Source: Deinococcus roseus (GTDB lineage Bacteria; Deinococcota; Deinococci; Deinococcales; Deinococcaceae). Taken from it: a DNA stretch of 64,000 nucleotides. The stretch is from contig NZ_BMOD01000024.1 of the NCBI RefSeq assembly GCF_014646895.1, forward strand, positions 11,748 through 75,747. The letters are read 5' to 3'. Of the stretch, positions 6,396-15,773 are shown in pieces (within the stretch, counting starts at the first letter, position 1; every line of letters begins with the position of its first letter). The translations under genes and the position numbers were made by a program. Under the pieces are notes generated by a model that saw only the letters and a list, made by a program, of their open reading frames with translations, ran no database searches and had not been told where the DNA came from.

Positions 6396-8741
6396 TCAGG
6401 CGCTGCGCTCACAGGAACGCTTGAGCACCCCTGCAAAAGCATCCAGATCCTGGCGGGTGAATTTCACCGGGGCAGGGGCCTGACCGTAAGCCTGCCAGAC
6501 CTGCAGTTCCTCAGGACTGTACCCCCCAATGTCTTTGAGCTGCTGCACGGCCCCCAGCACCTTGCTGCTGAGCACCATCAACTGGTCCAGATCGAAGTGG
6601 TGGTAAGCGTGGTGCTCCAGATAAACCCCAAAATGGTGTTGTGCCACGCCCCGAACCAGCACATGCACCTGGGCCGGGGTGAGGGGTTCTTCTTCTGGAC
6701 AGGACAGGGCCTCCTCGATCTGCTGCACCTCCTGCAACACCTGCTGGAAATGGGGTTCAGGGACATCAGAGGGGTCTTTGTCTGCAGACGGATCCTGCAA
6801 AGGCACCAGAAACCTGCTGATGGGGGCCGCATCCTCGCGGGCCAGATGGTACAGGTGCAGGTGCTCTCTGGCACGGGTGATCGCCACGTACAGCACCCGC
6901 CTTTCCTCTTCCAGCAGGGCAGGGTCTTCCAGGCTGCGCAGGGTGGGAAGTGTGCCTTCATTGAGGCCCGGAATGAACACCACCGGCCATTCCAGCCCTT
7001 TGGCCCGGTAAGGGGTGGTGATCAACACCCGGTCATCGCTGATCTGCTCCAGGGTGCCCTCCCGGAAGGCCAGGAAATCCAGGTGTTGCAGGAAGTCCTC
7101 GGTGTTGCCCCGGCTTTCTGCGTAACGGATCAGGTTCCTGACCCCCAGCATGCGGGCCTCTGCCAGATCCGGGTCTGCTGTGGTGTTCTGCAGGTGCTGC
7201 TCGAAATTGGTCCAGTACAGCAGGTTGTCCAGCACCGTGTGGGCCGGGGTGTCGTAGGCCACCATGCGGGTCAGGCTGTCCAGCACAAAATGCAGGGCCT
7301 GCAAACCTGCCTGGAAGCGCTGGTGGTTGGGGTTTTCGCTGTCTGCCTGCACCTGGGGCAGCAAATCTTCTTCGTGCTGCAGCACCCGGATGAACAGCGA
7401 ATGCACATACTGCCGGGTGATGAACCTGCGGGGCGCACCCACCACCGACAGAAACTGGTCCCGCAAATCCCGGATCTGCACAGGATTCAATTTTGCTCCG
7501 GTCTGCAACTGGTGCAGGGCCTGGGCCACCCGCAAATAATTCAGCAGCACCACCACCTCATCCCGGCGGTAAAAAGATTTGCCCCCCAGAATGCGGTAAG
7601 GGATCTGGCGCTGCATCAGTTCGGTTTCCAGAAAGGGGGTCAGGGCGTAGGTGCGCACCAGCACGGCGTGGTCTTTCAGACCAAACCCTGCTTTCTGGTT
7701 CTGTTCAATCTGGTCCGCAATGTGCCGGGCGGTTTCAAACTGGGACTCCACAGGGTGCACTGCGGTCAGGCCACCAAAACCCCGGGTGAGCCTGAGGGGT
7801 TTGGGTTCCCGCTGCTGGTTCTGCTCGATCACAAAGCGGGCCAGGGCCAGCTGGGAAGACCTTGACCGGAAGTTGTGGGTGATGAAGTATTTTCTGGCCC
7901 CATAACGCTGCTGGAAAGTGCGGATGAATTCCGGGCTGGAGCCACGCCAGCTGTAGATGGTCTGGTCGTCGTCTCCCAGGGCCATGATGTTCAGGTGGTT
8001 TTGCACCAGCAGATGCACAAATTCCGACTGGGCCAGGTTCAAATCCTGGTATTCATCAATCAGCACACAGTCATAGCGTCCAGAGACATCCTGCAACAGC
8101 ACTGGGTGCTTGATGGACAGTTCCCAGGCCAGCAAAATCATGTCATCGAAGGTGATGAAGTTCTCCCGTTCCCGCAGGCGCTCAAAAGCCTGGTAGAGGG
8201 GCAGGTAATGGGGCAGGTGCTGGGGGGCTTCCGCCTGCTTGACCACATCCAGGGCTTCTTCTGGAAAGTCCCAGACCAGCAAATCTGCGTATTGCAGGCT
8301 GGCCTTGCAGGTGCCCACATAATTCATGAAGTCCTCTGCATCAAAAGGGTCCAGCAGCATCCCTTGCAAACGGGCTTCCCTGAGCACCTGGGCCAGCAGG
8401 CGGCCACGGGTGCCTTCGCTGTCCATTTCGGATTTGAAATTTTGCAGGATGCCCAGTTCCACCGCTTTTTTCAGCACCGCCAGACCCACCGCATGCAGGG
8501 TTTTCACCTGAACCCGCCCGGCTTCTGGAAACCCAGACAGTTTCTGCTGGATGTCCTTCACGCTTTCCCTGCTGAAACTGGTGGCCAGGATGCGCTCGGC
8601 ACGGAACCGGCCTTCCCGCACCAGTCTTGCGATGCGCTGCACCAGACTGCTGGTTTTCCCTGCCCCTGCCACGGCGTAGACCAGGGCAGGTCCGGTGTTG
8701 TGCTGGATGATCTGGCGTTGTTCTGCAGTGGGCTGGTTCAT
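6396..8741 (-). CDS. UvrD/Rep-family superfamily 1 DNA helicase
   Basis: 781 residues with the full SF1A motif set: Q motif EQRQII, Walker A AGAGKTSS (K29), motif II LIDEYQDLN, motif III GDDDQTIYSWRG, motif IV-type HNFRS, motif V KGLEWPVVFIPGLNEG and motif VI RRVLYVAITRAR. It should unwind DNA 3' to 5' in repair or replication restart. The extreme C-terminus after motif VI (about 150 residues) is specific and unassigned. A second UvrD-type gene outside this window is likely, since this copy is on an accessory-looking replicon. It follows alr in the same direction with a 125-bp gap that can hold its own promoter. Confidence 0.93.
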   Translation of the reverse strand: MNQPTAEQRQIIQHNTGPALVYAVAGAGKTSSLVQRIARLVREGRFRAERILATSFSRESVKDIQQKLSGFPEAGRVQVKTLHAVGLAVLKKAVELGILQNFKSEMDSEGTRGRLLAQVLREARLQGMLLDPFDAEDFMNYVGTCKASLQYADLLVWDFPEEALDVVKQAEAPQHLPHYLPLYQAFERLRERENFITFDDMILLAWELSIKHPVLLQDVSGRYDCVLIDEYQDLNLAQSEFVHLLVQNHLNIMALGDDDQTIYSWRGSSPEFIRTFQQRYGARKYFITHNFRSRSSQLALARFVIEQNQQREPKPLRLTRGFGGLTAVHPVESQFETARHIADQIEQNQKAGFGLKDHAVLVRTYALTPFLETELMQRQIPYRILGGKSFYRRDEVVVLLNYLRVAQALHQLQTGAKLNPVQIRDLRDQFLSVVGAPRRFITRQYVHSLFIRVLQHEEDLLPQVQADSENPNHQRFQAGLQALHFVLDSLTRMVAYDTPAHTVLDNLLYWTNFEQHLQNTTADPDLAEARMLGVRNLIRYAESRGNTEDFLQHLDFLAFREGTLEQISDDRVLITTPYRAKGLEWPVVFIPGLNEGTLPTLRSLEDPALLEEERRVLYVAITRAREHLHLYHLAREDAAPISRFLVPLQDPSADKDPSDVPEPHFQQVLQEVQQIEEALSCPEEEPLTPAQVHVLVRGVAQHHFGVYLEHHAYHHFDLDQLMVLSSKVLGAVQQLKDIGGYSPEELQVWQAYGQAPAPVKFTRQDLDAFAGVLKRSCERSA

Positions 8742-8866
8742 GGGTCAGGTCAGGCTTTCGGGTTCATTTAAAACAAAAGATGGGTCATTCATATGTAAAT
8801 AGCATAACAGATGGACCCGACAGAAACGTGAGGAAGCCTGGGGACATCCCCTCTGTTTTCTATTTC

Positions 8867-9970
8867 TCAGTCTTCTCTGTTGTGCTGCTGGCCCACAGCA
8901 AATTCCCGCAACCTGCGTTCCACCCTGGCCCCCAGGCAGGACAGAAGCTGTGAACTGATGGTTTCGCCCCAGTCGCTGAGCACATCTGCAGTGAGCGTGG
9001 TGGGGTTCAGCACCTCCACCCAGTCTCCCACCTGCACGTTCAGGTCGGTGGCATCAAAGAGGATCTGGTCCATCCCAAAAAGGCCCAGGGTCGGTCTGTG
9101 TTCCCCTTTTGCAAAGACCCTGGCCTTGCCTGCAGCACGGATGGGGTAGCCATCTGCATAACCCACCTGCAGCACCGCCACACGGGTCGGGCGCTCGGCC
9201 CGCCAGAAGCCGCCATAAGAAACGGTTTCTCCAGGCTGAACGGTGTGCACAAAACACACCCTGGCCTGCACGGTCATCACGGGTTTCAGGGGCAACACCC
9301 CCCGCAGGTGCGTGGCCCCCACATTGCCCAGCAGGGCCAGACCGGGGCGCACCACATCAAAAGCAGCGTCCTCTCCCAGCGCCAGCAGTCCCTCTGAAGC
9401 CCCCATGTGCCGGATCAGGCCCTCAGGCAGCAGGGTGCAGACCCGGCGAAACACTTCCAGCTCCCGTCTGGCCTGCACGAGGTCCGGCTGATCTGCAAAA
9501 GCAAAATGGGCATAGCAGCCTTCCAGCCTGAGGTTTCTGGCCTGCACCTCTGCGAGCAAGGCTGCAAGGTTCTCAGGACGCACCCCCAGACGGTTCAGTC
9601 CGGTGTTGATTTTCAGGTGCACCCCTGCCCCGGCAGGCAAATCCTGCAGCTCTTCCAGGCTGCTGACCGTGAAACGCACCCACACACGGTGCAATTCAGG
9701 CAGATCTCTGGGATCAGGAGGGGCAAGCAGCAGGATCGGTTTCTGACTTCCCGACTGGCGGATCTGCTGGGCTTCCTGTCCGGTGGACACCGCAAAACCC
9801 CAGATTTCCGGCCTGGGGTCCAGCAATGGGGCCACCAGCGAAAGGCCATGCCCGTAAGCGTTGGCCTTGAGCACGGCCATCACGGGTTTCTGTCCAGCAT
9901 GCCCATGAATCACCTGCAGGTTGTGCAGCAAAGCTTCTGGATCAATCCAGGCCACAATGGAAGGTCTCAA
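8867..9970 (-). CDS. alr: Alanine racemase
   Basis: 367 residues, PLP-dependent, fold type III, making D-alanine for peptidoglycan. The PLP lysine is K35 in LKANAYGHG. RHMGASEG, RPGLALLG and the catalytic-tyrosine region ETVSYGGFW are in the expected order, and LFGMDQ is near the C-terminus. I chose TTG 970 bases into the 9-kb mark (position 9970), which has GGGAGA about seven nt upstream and sits three bases after the stop of the ECF-S/HAMP gene. It is thus the last gene of the long signalling operon or closely follows it, which is an unusual location for alr. Confidence 0.95.
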   Translation of the reverse strand: MRPSIVAWIDPEALLHNLQVIHGHAGQKPVMAVLKANAYGHGLSLVAPLLDPRPEIWGFAVSTGQEAQQIRQSGSQKPILLLAPPDPRDLPELHRVWVRFTVSSLEELQDLPAGAGVHLKINTGLNRLGVRPENLAALLAEVQARNLRLEGCYAHFAFADQPDLVQARRELEVFRRVCTLLPEGLIRHMGASEGLLALGEDAAFDVVRPGLALLGNVGATHLRGVLPLKPVMTVQARVCFVHTVQPGETVSYGGFWRAERPTRVAVLQVGYADGYPIRAAGKARVFAKGEHRPTLGLFGMDQILFDATDLNVQVGDWVEVLNPTTLTADVLSDWGETISSQLLSCLGARVERRLREFAVGQQHNRED

Positions 9971-9973
9971 GGT

Positions 9974-11146
9974 TCAGTCTCCCGTTTCGCCGGTTTTGGG
10001 AGGTTCGGTGCTCTGGGTTTGCTGGTTCTGGGTGCTCTGTGTGCTCTGACGGGAACGCAATTGCGATGCTTTGCTCTTGAGGTCCCGGAAGAAATCGGTG
10101 TCCACAATGTCACTGACCTGCTTCTGGCGTTTGGCCTCGTCGATTTCGATTTTGAGGTCCTCCACCTGTTTGCGCAGGTTCTGCTCTCTGGCAATCACTT
10201 CTAAAGCCATGGTTCCGAAAGTCTGGGCCAGTTCGGCAATTTCATCGTTGCCCGGGCGGTCCCGGAAGGTTTCTGCGGTTTCTCTGGACATTTTGCCCTG
10301 CCGCATCTGGCGTGCCCCTTCGGTCAGGCGAATCAGGGGTCTGGAAAAACTCTGGGCCAGGATGCCCGCATTGGCAGCCGTGAACAGGATGGTGGCCACC
10401 AGCGTTCCCACGATCTGGTAGAAAATGGAGGCATCTGATTTTTCATGGGCAAAACGCTGCATCAGGAAGAACCCCATCAGCAGGGTGGGCAAAGCCGCAG
10501 AGACCAGGAGGGTGATCAGGAGGCGGCGCAGCAATCCCGAGTGCCAGTCTTCGGCTTTCAGGCTCAGGCGGTCCACATTGAACAGCACAATGGGCAGCAG
10601 CAAGAGGGTGCAGATCAGGTTGACCCGCATGGCAGGCAAGAAGGAGTTGTTCAGCGCGTCCATGAAGGTGGTGGGAATCACAAAACAACTCGATAAGGTG
10701 CTGCCTTCCCGGCAGATCCACATGGCATAAAAGGAAGCGAAGCCCATCCCCACCACCAGACCCACAATCGCCACCAGCATGGCTGCCCCCTGGTCCTTGA
10801 TGGTGCGGTAGCTGCGGGGCTTGAGGGCATAAATGCCGGGCACCAGACCCACCAGGCCCACCCCCAGGCTCCATTGCCAGTCGGAAATGCCGTTGCCGTA
10901 CATGATGTAGTCGCTGATGGTGTTGCCGAGGGTGCCCCCCACCAGCCCCACCCAGGGTCCGAACAGAAACCCGAACACCATGGGAATCACCACACTGGGG
11001 CGCAAATCCAGGCCGCTGGTGTCGGTCAGTTTCATGAAGCTGGTCAGCCAGGTCACCAGCACATACAGCACCCCACACAGCACGGTGTACTGCAATTGAT
11101 GGAGGGTGAATCCCCAGTGGGCCTGACGCTTGGGTTCATGGTTCAT
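9974..11146 (-). CDS. Membrane protein with ECF-S-like domain and HAMP linker
   Basis: 390 residues. The N-terminal half has about six hydrophobic helices with glycine-rich loops (VFGFLFGPWVGLVGGTLGN) resembling the S-component/ThiW-like fold of ECF transporters. Two more membrane helices (about residues 205-275) lead to a HAMP-like linker (SRPLIRLTEGARQM ... GNDEIAELAQTFGTM), a coiled coil, and a low-complexity Gln/Ser/Thr tail. It contains no kinase, cyclase or GGDEF output, so it may act as a membrane sensor or scaffold for the partner-switching proteins in the same operon. The start has an AGAGG site. The ligand is unknown. Confidence 0.75.
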   Translation of the reverse strand: MNHEPKRQAHWGFTLHQLQYTVLCGVLYVLVTWLTSFMKLTDTSGLDLRPSVVIPMVFGFLFGPWVGLVGGTLGNTISDYIMYGNGISDWQWSLGVGLVGLVPGIYALKPRSYRTIKDQGAAMLVAIVGLVVGMGFASFYAMWICREGSTLSSCFVIPTTFMDALNNSFLPAMRVNLICTLLLLPIVLFNVDRLSLKAEDWHSGLLRRLLITLLVSAALPTLLMGFFLMQRFAHEKSDASIFYQIVGTLVATILFTAANAGILAQSFSRPLIRLTEGARQMRQGKMSRETAETFRDRPGNDEIAELAQTFGTMALEVIAREQNLRKQVEDLKIEIDEAKRQKQVSDIVDTDFFRDLKSKASQLRSRQSTQSTQNQQTQSTEPPKTGETGD

Positions 11147-11173
11147 GGTGTGCCTCTCTGCAGGATGGGTGGT

Positions 11174-12502
11174 TTACAGTTTGAGGTCATCCAGAACCCC
11201 TCCCGTGCGCTTGCGGCGTTTCAGCCGCCAGTTGAGCATGCTCTTATCATAGGTCTGATTGAATTTCAGGATGGCCCACAGCGCCCCTCCTGCACAAAGC
11301 AAAGCCAGCAGCAGGTACAGGATGCTTGCAGTCTGGGCCGAGATCAGTCCCAGCTGGGAAAAAACCATCACCCCGGCCAGCAGCAGGCAGCTGACGATGG
11401 AACCTGCTGAATACAGGTAACCTTCCAGAAAAGCACTGATCCTGCCGCGTTTTTCGTCCGGGACCATCCCCAGGAAGGTGCGGCGGGTGGGTTCGTCGAT
11501 GCCTTCCAGCATCAGGCGCACCAGTCCATTGCCCACCGAGGCCCCGATCAATCCCGGCCAGAACAGGCACAGCACCACCCCGAAGGCCATGCTGATGGGC
11601 ATCACGTTGAACATCTTCTTGAAGCCCACCTTGTTGAGCAAGCGGGTGGTGACCAGCACCTGCAAGAGCACCAGAAGCGCCGTTCTGATCGCCCGGAAAA
11701 CACCATAAAAGACCTGCAGGTCTTCGCTCTGGTAGGTTTTGGAGGCCTGATGGATCACGTGGAATTCCAGGGTGTTGAAGGCAAAACCCAGCAGCAGCAT
11801 CGAGACCGCCAGGTGCATGAACACCGGAACCCCCTTCACAAAATCCAGCCCTTCCTTGAGGATCTCTGCAGGCTGATCGGTGTGGGTGTCCTGCTTGGTT
11901 TTCAAACCCAGGCGTTTCAGGCTGAGGGACAGGAAGAGACCTCCCAGCAGCATCAACACGGCATTTCCGGCCAGCAGATCCACATTGCTTAAAAGGGCAT
12001 TGTGGGTGAGGGCTGGAATCAAATTCCCCAGCAAACTCCCGCCCACCACCACCCCTGAAAGGATCGGGAAGATGCGCTTGGCCTCGGACAGCGAAAAGAG
12101 GTCGTTGGCCAGCGTCCAGATGATCATCGGAAAAATCAGGTACTGCTGGTCTCCAATGATGAGGAGCAAGGGATAGGTGATCCAGTCTGCCACCCCTGCA
12201 GCAAACAGGCCATACATGCCCAGGTACACCACGCTGGAGAGGCAGAAGAGTCCAATGGTGAGGTGTTCACGTTTGATGCGGTCTGCATACACCGAGTACC
12301 CCATGGAAAGCAGGAACATCAGCACGTTGTCCACGGCCCAGACCCACAGGATTTCGGGGGCACCCAGATAGGACACAATGCCACTGGTGCCAACCACATC
12401 GCTGGACTGGGCCACAAAGATGTTCACCAGCAGCAGCACGGCCAGCACCCCGAAACGCAGCAGTTCTGAACGGCGCACGGTGGGTTTGATGGATGCGCTC
12501 AT
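11174..12502 (-). CDS. MFS-like or nucleotide-exchange-like multi-pass carrier
   Basis: 442 residues with about 12 predicted membrane helices (for example LLRFGVLAVLLLVNIFVAQ, VYLGMYGLFAAGVADWI, AVSMLLLGFAFNTLEF). The motif ANDLFSLSEAKRIFPILSGVV with a following GGSLLG resembles proteins annotated as distant ATP/ADP-translocase (Npt1/Npt2)-like or MFS carriers. Transport of nucleotides is not implied by this. Its start overlaps the stop of the MinD-like gene by 4 bp (ATGA) and the next gene follows after 27 bp, so it belongs to the signalling operon. The substrate is unknown. Confidence 0.75.
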   Translation of the reverse strand: MSASIKPTVRRSELLRFGVLAVLLLVNIFVAQSSDVVGTSGIVSYLGAPEILWVWAVDNVLMFLLSMGYSVYADRIKREHLTIGLFCLSSVVYLGMYGLFAAGVADWITYPLLLIIGDQQYLIFPMIIWTLANDLFSLSEAKRIFPILSGVVVGGSLLGNLIPALTHNALLSNVDLLAGNAVLMLLGGLFLSLSLKRLGLKTKQDTHTDQPAEILKEGLDFVKGVPVFMHLAVSMLLLGFAFNTLEFHVIHQASKTYQSEDLQVFYGVFRAIRTALLVLLQVLVTTRLLNKVGFKKMFNVMPISMAFGVVLCLFWPGLIGASVGNGLVRLMLEGIDEPTRRTFLGMVPDEKRGRISAFLEGYLYSAGSIVSCLLLAGVMVFSQLGLISAQTASILYLLLALLCAGGALWAILKFNQTYDKSMLNWRLKRRKRTGGVLDDLKL

Positions 12503-13242
12503 CGTTTCAGTTCCATCAGGCGGCCACCCAGCTGTTCAATGACCTGTTCCCCTTCTGCAGAGGCACTGAACGGAGCAATGTGCGGCAAAGCCCAGGTTTC
12601 ACGGCCAAAACTCTCTTTGAACTTGTGCTTCACGTCCTGCAAAGGATAATCGGTATGCACCATGTTCACGGTGAGCAGCACATGCTGGATGTCCAGACGG
12701 CTCGCCACATCCACAATCACCCCGATGCCTTCAAAGTCTTTTTTCTCGATGCGCATCACCACCAGCAGCACATCGGCCAGGGACATCAGGGGGAGGGTGG
12801 TTCCACTGATGCCCACCGGCATGTCAATCAGCACAAAATCCAGTTGCAAAACCTGAATCAGCTGGTGCAAATCGTCCATCAGGACCACCGAGTCGTACTC
12901 TTCACGCAGGGTACGGGACGCCACCGAGAGGTCATCGCTGGCGGGCAGCAAGTACAGGGCTCCTGATGTTGCAGGCCCCACCCGGTCTGGCAGGTCATAC
13001 ACCGCCTGCTGCAGGTCACACAATCCCACCAGGTAATCGTTGAGCGTGAACCCCACCCGTGACTCTGGCAAACCCAGCAAAGTCAGCATCTGTGGAGCAC
13101 TGATGTCGGCATCCACCACCAGCACCCTGGACTGCTGGCAGAGCTTGACGGCCAGTGCAGCCAGCAGGGTGGAGCGGCCCGTGTTGCGGTGAAAGGCGGC
13201 GAAGGTGATGACAGGGCAGCGGGGTGGATCGGTCTTGCTCAA
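12499..13242 (-). CDS. MinD/ParA-like ATPase homologue with degenerate P-loop
   Basis: 247 residues from TTG 13242, which has GAGGA six nt upstream and starts just after the winged-helix gene stop; a longer in-frame extension to 13320 would overlap that gene. The fold matches the neighbouring MinD-like protein: DADISAPQMLTLLGL, TLNDYLVGLCDLQQAVYDL, VLIDMPVGISGTTLPLMSLAD and FEGIGVIVDVASRLDIQHVLLTVN. The Walker A is HRNTGRST instead of GGTGKS, so the catalytic lysine is arginine and a glycine is missing. It probably cannot hydrolyse ATP normally and may be a pseudo-enzyme partner of the ATPase at 13767-14519. The start overlaps nothing; the stop overlaps the carrier gene. Confidence 0.85.
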   Translation of the reverse strand: MSKTDPPRCPVITFAAFHRNTGRSTLLAALAVKLCQQSRVLVVDADISAPQMLTLLGLPESRVGFTLNDYLVGLCDLQQAVYDLPDRVGPATSGALYLLPASDDLSVASRTLREEYDSVVLMDDLHQLIQVLQLDFVLIDMPVGISGTTLPLMSLADVLLVVMRIEKKDFEGIGVIVDVASRLDIQHVLLTVNMVHTDYPLQDVKHKFKESFGRETWALPHIAPFSASAEGEQVIEQLGGRLMELKR

Positions 13243-13244
13243 AA

Positions 13245-13631
13245 TCAGTCCTCGGGTTTCTGCTGGTGCTGGGATGGTGCGGGTTTCTGCTCGGGTTCTA
13301 AAGACTTCAGGCGGTTCCACAAATCTCCGCTCTGGCGGCCGGAGCGGGCATAATGCACCCGGTATTCGGTTTCTCCTGAAGGGGTGTCCTGGCTGGTTTT
13401 CAGAAAACCATGTTCCAGCAAAGCGTCCACCACATGGGAGGTGCTGTCCAGGTCCAGTCCCAGAAACCCACTGAATTCCTGCAGGGTGACATGCCCTTCC
13501 CTCACCGTGGTGGTGAGGGCCGTGCGCAGCGGGTCTTGCAGCAGGGTCAAATCAGAACTGCGGATGCCGTCCTGAATGGGCCAGCCGTCAATTTCCTGCA
13601 TGATCTTCTGGTATGCCTCAAGGTGGGTCAT
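13245..13631 (-). CDS. Small winged-helix-like protein in MinD pair
   Basis: 128 residues. The middle part (LQDPLRTALTTTVREGHVTLQEFSGFLGLDLDSTSHVVDALLEHGFLK) reads as a winged-helix or MarR-like fold with a helix-turn-helix around residues 45-75. The C-terminus is a charged Gln/Pro/Glu tail. It lies between the two MinD-like genes, so it could bind one of them or control the operon. No named family is recognised. There is a 135-bp gap upstream without an obvious gene. Confidence 0.7.
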   Translation of the reverse strand: MTHLEAYQKIMQEIDGWPIQDGIRSSDLTLLQDPLRTALTTTVREGHVTLQEFSGFLGLDLDSTSHVVDALLEHGFLKTSQDTPSGETEYRVHYARSGRQSGDLWNRLKSLEPEQKPAPSQHQQKPED

Positions 13632-13766
13632 GGGGCCTTCCTCATGGGGTTACAGCCTGATGGGCGCTTGCACAGCAAGAGGGGCCTGCTTGCTGCAGTG
13701 TGTTCTGGTCTGGATTGTCCTCCTGCTTCCACTTTAAAGGGTTTTCAGCACGAGCAGAGGAAGTCC

Positions 13767-14519
13767 TCAAAGCAAATGGTCGGCAATGCCAGTGTACAGC
13801 CGGGTGATTTCGTGGTTGGGAAAACGGGTCACGAACACCCCCCCACTGGCCAGAGCCATCATTTCGTCAGAGTGGGGGATCACACCGGCCACCTCGCAGT
13901 TGTAGGTGGCTTCCACACGGCGTTTGACATCTGCAAAGTTGTAGCTTTCGGGGGTTTTGTTGACCAGAAGCAGCATCTTGGGAATGTCCAGCTGTCTTGC
14001 CACCTCCACGGTCACAGAAGTGCCCTGGTAGTCCTGCTGGTCGGGGCGCATGATCAGGACCAGCACATCCGACATGGCGATGGACAGCAACGTCTCCTCG
14101 CCCACACCGGGGTGGGTGTCAATCAGCAGCACATCGAGGTCCAGCATCTGGATCAGGCGGTGAAAGCCGTCGTTGAGCAGGCCCATGTCGTAGCCTTCCC
14201 GCAGGATCCGTACGATGTCCCGGCTTCTCACGCTGGAGGGCACCAGAAAAACCTTGCCTTTGCCCGAAACCCCCATTTTGGCGCTGAGGTCGTGGGCGGC
14301 CGCTTCGATGTCACAGTTGCCCCACAGGTAATCGTTGAGGGTGTGGTGCATGTCTTCAGGTTCCAGCCCGAACAGCACGTGCACGCCGGGAGACTGGATG
14401 TCGGTGTCGATGATGCAGACCCGCTGCCCTCTGGCGGCCAGCAGGGTTCCGAGGTTGGCGGTGGTGTTGGATTTGCCAGTTCCCCCCCGGAAGGAATGAA
14501 CAGAGATGATTTTGGACAT
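13767..14519 (-). CDS. MinD/ParA-like deviant Walker A ATPase
   Basis: 250 residues. Walker A FRGGTGKSN keeps the catalytic lysine but has Arg in place of the usual signature lysine. Other motifs are IIDTDIQSPGVHVLFGLEP, VLLIDTHPGVGEETLLSIAMSDVLVLI and LLVNKTP. It is related to MinD, ParA and FlhG proteins that dimerise with ATP on membranes or DNA. ATG 14519 has AAGGAG. It lies 10 bp after the SpoIIE gene and two genes before a paralogue with a defective P-loop. With no ParB-like partner here, a role in positioning or scaffolding of a signalling complex is more likely than DNA segregation. Confidence 0.9.
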   Translation of the reverse strand: MSKIISVHSFRGGTGKSNTTANLGTLLAARGQRVCIIDTDIQSPGVHVLFGLEPEDMHHTLNDYLWGNCDIEAAAHDLSAKMGVSGKGKVFLVPSSVRSRDIVRILREGYDMGLLNDGFHRLIQMLDLDVLLIDTHPGVGEETLLSIAMSDVLVLIMRPDQQDYQGTSVTVEVARQLDIPKMLLLVNKTPESYNFADVKRRVEATYNCEVAGVIPHSDEMMALASGGVFVTRFPNHEITRLYTGIADHLL

Positions 14520-14528
14520 GGATCTCCT

Positions 14529-15773
14529 TTACGGCTCGCGACGCACCACCAGCATGGTGATGTCATCGAATTGGGGGGCGCTCTCAATGTGGTTGTCCAG
14601 CGCCGTCTGGTAACGCTCGATCAGGCTTTGCGCAGAGGTGATGGGTTCTTTCAACAGTTCCAGCATGTTCTTGTTGCCAAAGAAGTGTCCGGTTTCGCTT
14701 TTGGCATCGGTGACCCCATCGGTGTAAGTGAAGAGGGTGTCTCCGGGATTCAGCATCTCCTGGGCGATCTTGAAGGTCGCTCCGGGAATCATGCCCACAG
14801 CAGGTCCGGTGGGTTTCAGCATCACCTGGGTGCCGTCTGCACGCACAATCACCGGGGGGTTGTGTCCGCCGTTGATGTAGATCAGTTGCCCGGTCAGCGG
14901 ATCGAAAATCCCAAAGAACAGGGTCACAAAATACCCGGTTTCCAGGTGGTTTTCGGTCATGTAGTTGTTGGTTCCGGCCACTGCATTTAAGAGCGCACTG
15001 GTTCCAATTCTGGGCAAAGCCTGTCTGCCCTCTCCCTTGAGCCCGCCAAGCCAGACCTTGTCGTCTGCACCAGCACTGGGGTCAGAAGCCCAGGACAGCG
15101 AGATGTTCTGCTGTGCTCCGGCGCGAATCAGGGTGCGGAACAACGCCATGAAAATGGCTGCGGGCACCCCCTTGTCGCACACGTCTGCCATCACCACACC
15201 AATGCGGCGACCGTGCAACAGCTCAAACCCGTCGTAGAAATCCCCAGCAACTTCACGGGCAGGCCTGAAGAAGGCAGAGAGTTCCCAGCCTGGACGCTCG
15301 GGCAGGGATTTGGGCAGGAAGCTCAGCTGGATGTCCCGGCCAATTTCCACATCCCTTTCAATCAGCTTGAGTTCCACATGGCGGCCAATGTCCAGCGCGT
15401 CCAGGTTCAGGCGCAGGTAATCCCGTTTGGTTTCAATCTGGGTCTGGATCAGGGGGTAGGTGAAGGGGGGCAGCATGTAGGCCCGCACGCCCCGGTCCAG
15501 AAAGGGCTTGAGGGAATCCTCGTCGTCGCCCCAGGCGATCATGGGGACCAGCATGCTGTCGGGCAGATCCTCGAAACAGCTGTCTCCGAGTTCCACGGGC
15601 AGGATCACCGGGGTGGTGTTGTTGCTGGCCAGCAAGAGCAGCACCTCATGCAGGGTGTCGGCCACTTTCAGGTCGTAACCGGCATCCTTGAGCAGGGTGC
15701 GGATTCCGGGAGCTTTGGCATCCGGGCAATTCCAGAAAATCAGGCTGTTGTCTTTGAGGGATTCACTGAACAT
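14529..15773 (-). CDS. SpoIIE/RsbU-type PP2C phosphatase with N-terminal receiver-like domain
   Basis: 414 residues. Residues 1-125 resemble a response-regulator fold (IFWNCPDAKAPGIRTLL ... VRAYMLPPFTYPLIQTQI) but lack a clear phospho-acceptor Asp in the usual context, so it is probably a pseudo-receiver. A coiled linker (ELKLIERDVEIGRDIQLSFLP) leads to the PP2C domain with metal-binding motifs GDFYD, VVMADVCDKG, YTDGVTDA and FDDITMLVV. In partner switching such enzymes dephosphorylate STAS antagonists. The start overlaps the RsbW-like gene by 11 bp, so they are co-translated. Confidence 0.92.
   Translation of the reverse strand: MFSESLKDNSLIFWNCPDAKAPGIRTLLKDAGYDLKVADTLHEVLLLLASNNTTPVILPVELGDSCFEDLPDSMLVPMIAWGDDEDSLKPFLDRGVRAYMLPPFTYPLIQTQIETKRDYLRLNLDALDIGRHVELKLIERDVEIGRDIQLSFLPKSLPERPGWELSAFFRPAREVAGDFYDGFELLHGRRIGVVMADVCDKGVPAAIFMALFRTLIRAGAQQNISLSWASDPSAGADDKVWLGGLKGEGRQALPRIGTSALLNAVAGTNNYMTENHLETGYFVTLFFGIFDPLTGQLIYINGGHNPPVIVRADGTQVMLKPTGPAVGMIPGATFKIAQEMLNPGDTLFTYTDGVTDAKSETGHFFGNKNMLELLKEPITSAQSLIERYQTALDNHIESAPQFDDITMLVVRREP

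Noticed and set aside
6336..7865. Long open frame on the plus strand opposite the helicase gene
   Set aside because: The helicase shows all SF1 motifs on the minus strand; the plus-strand translation has no recognisable domain and biased composition.
13632..13766. Possible small gene between the MinD-like and winged-helix genes
   Set aside because: No open frame with a start and ribosome site that differs from shadow frames.
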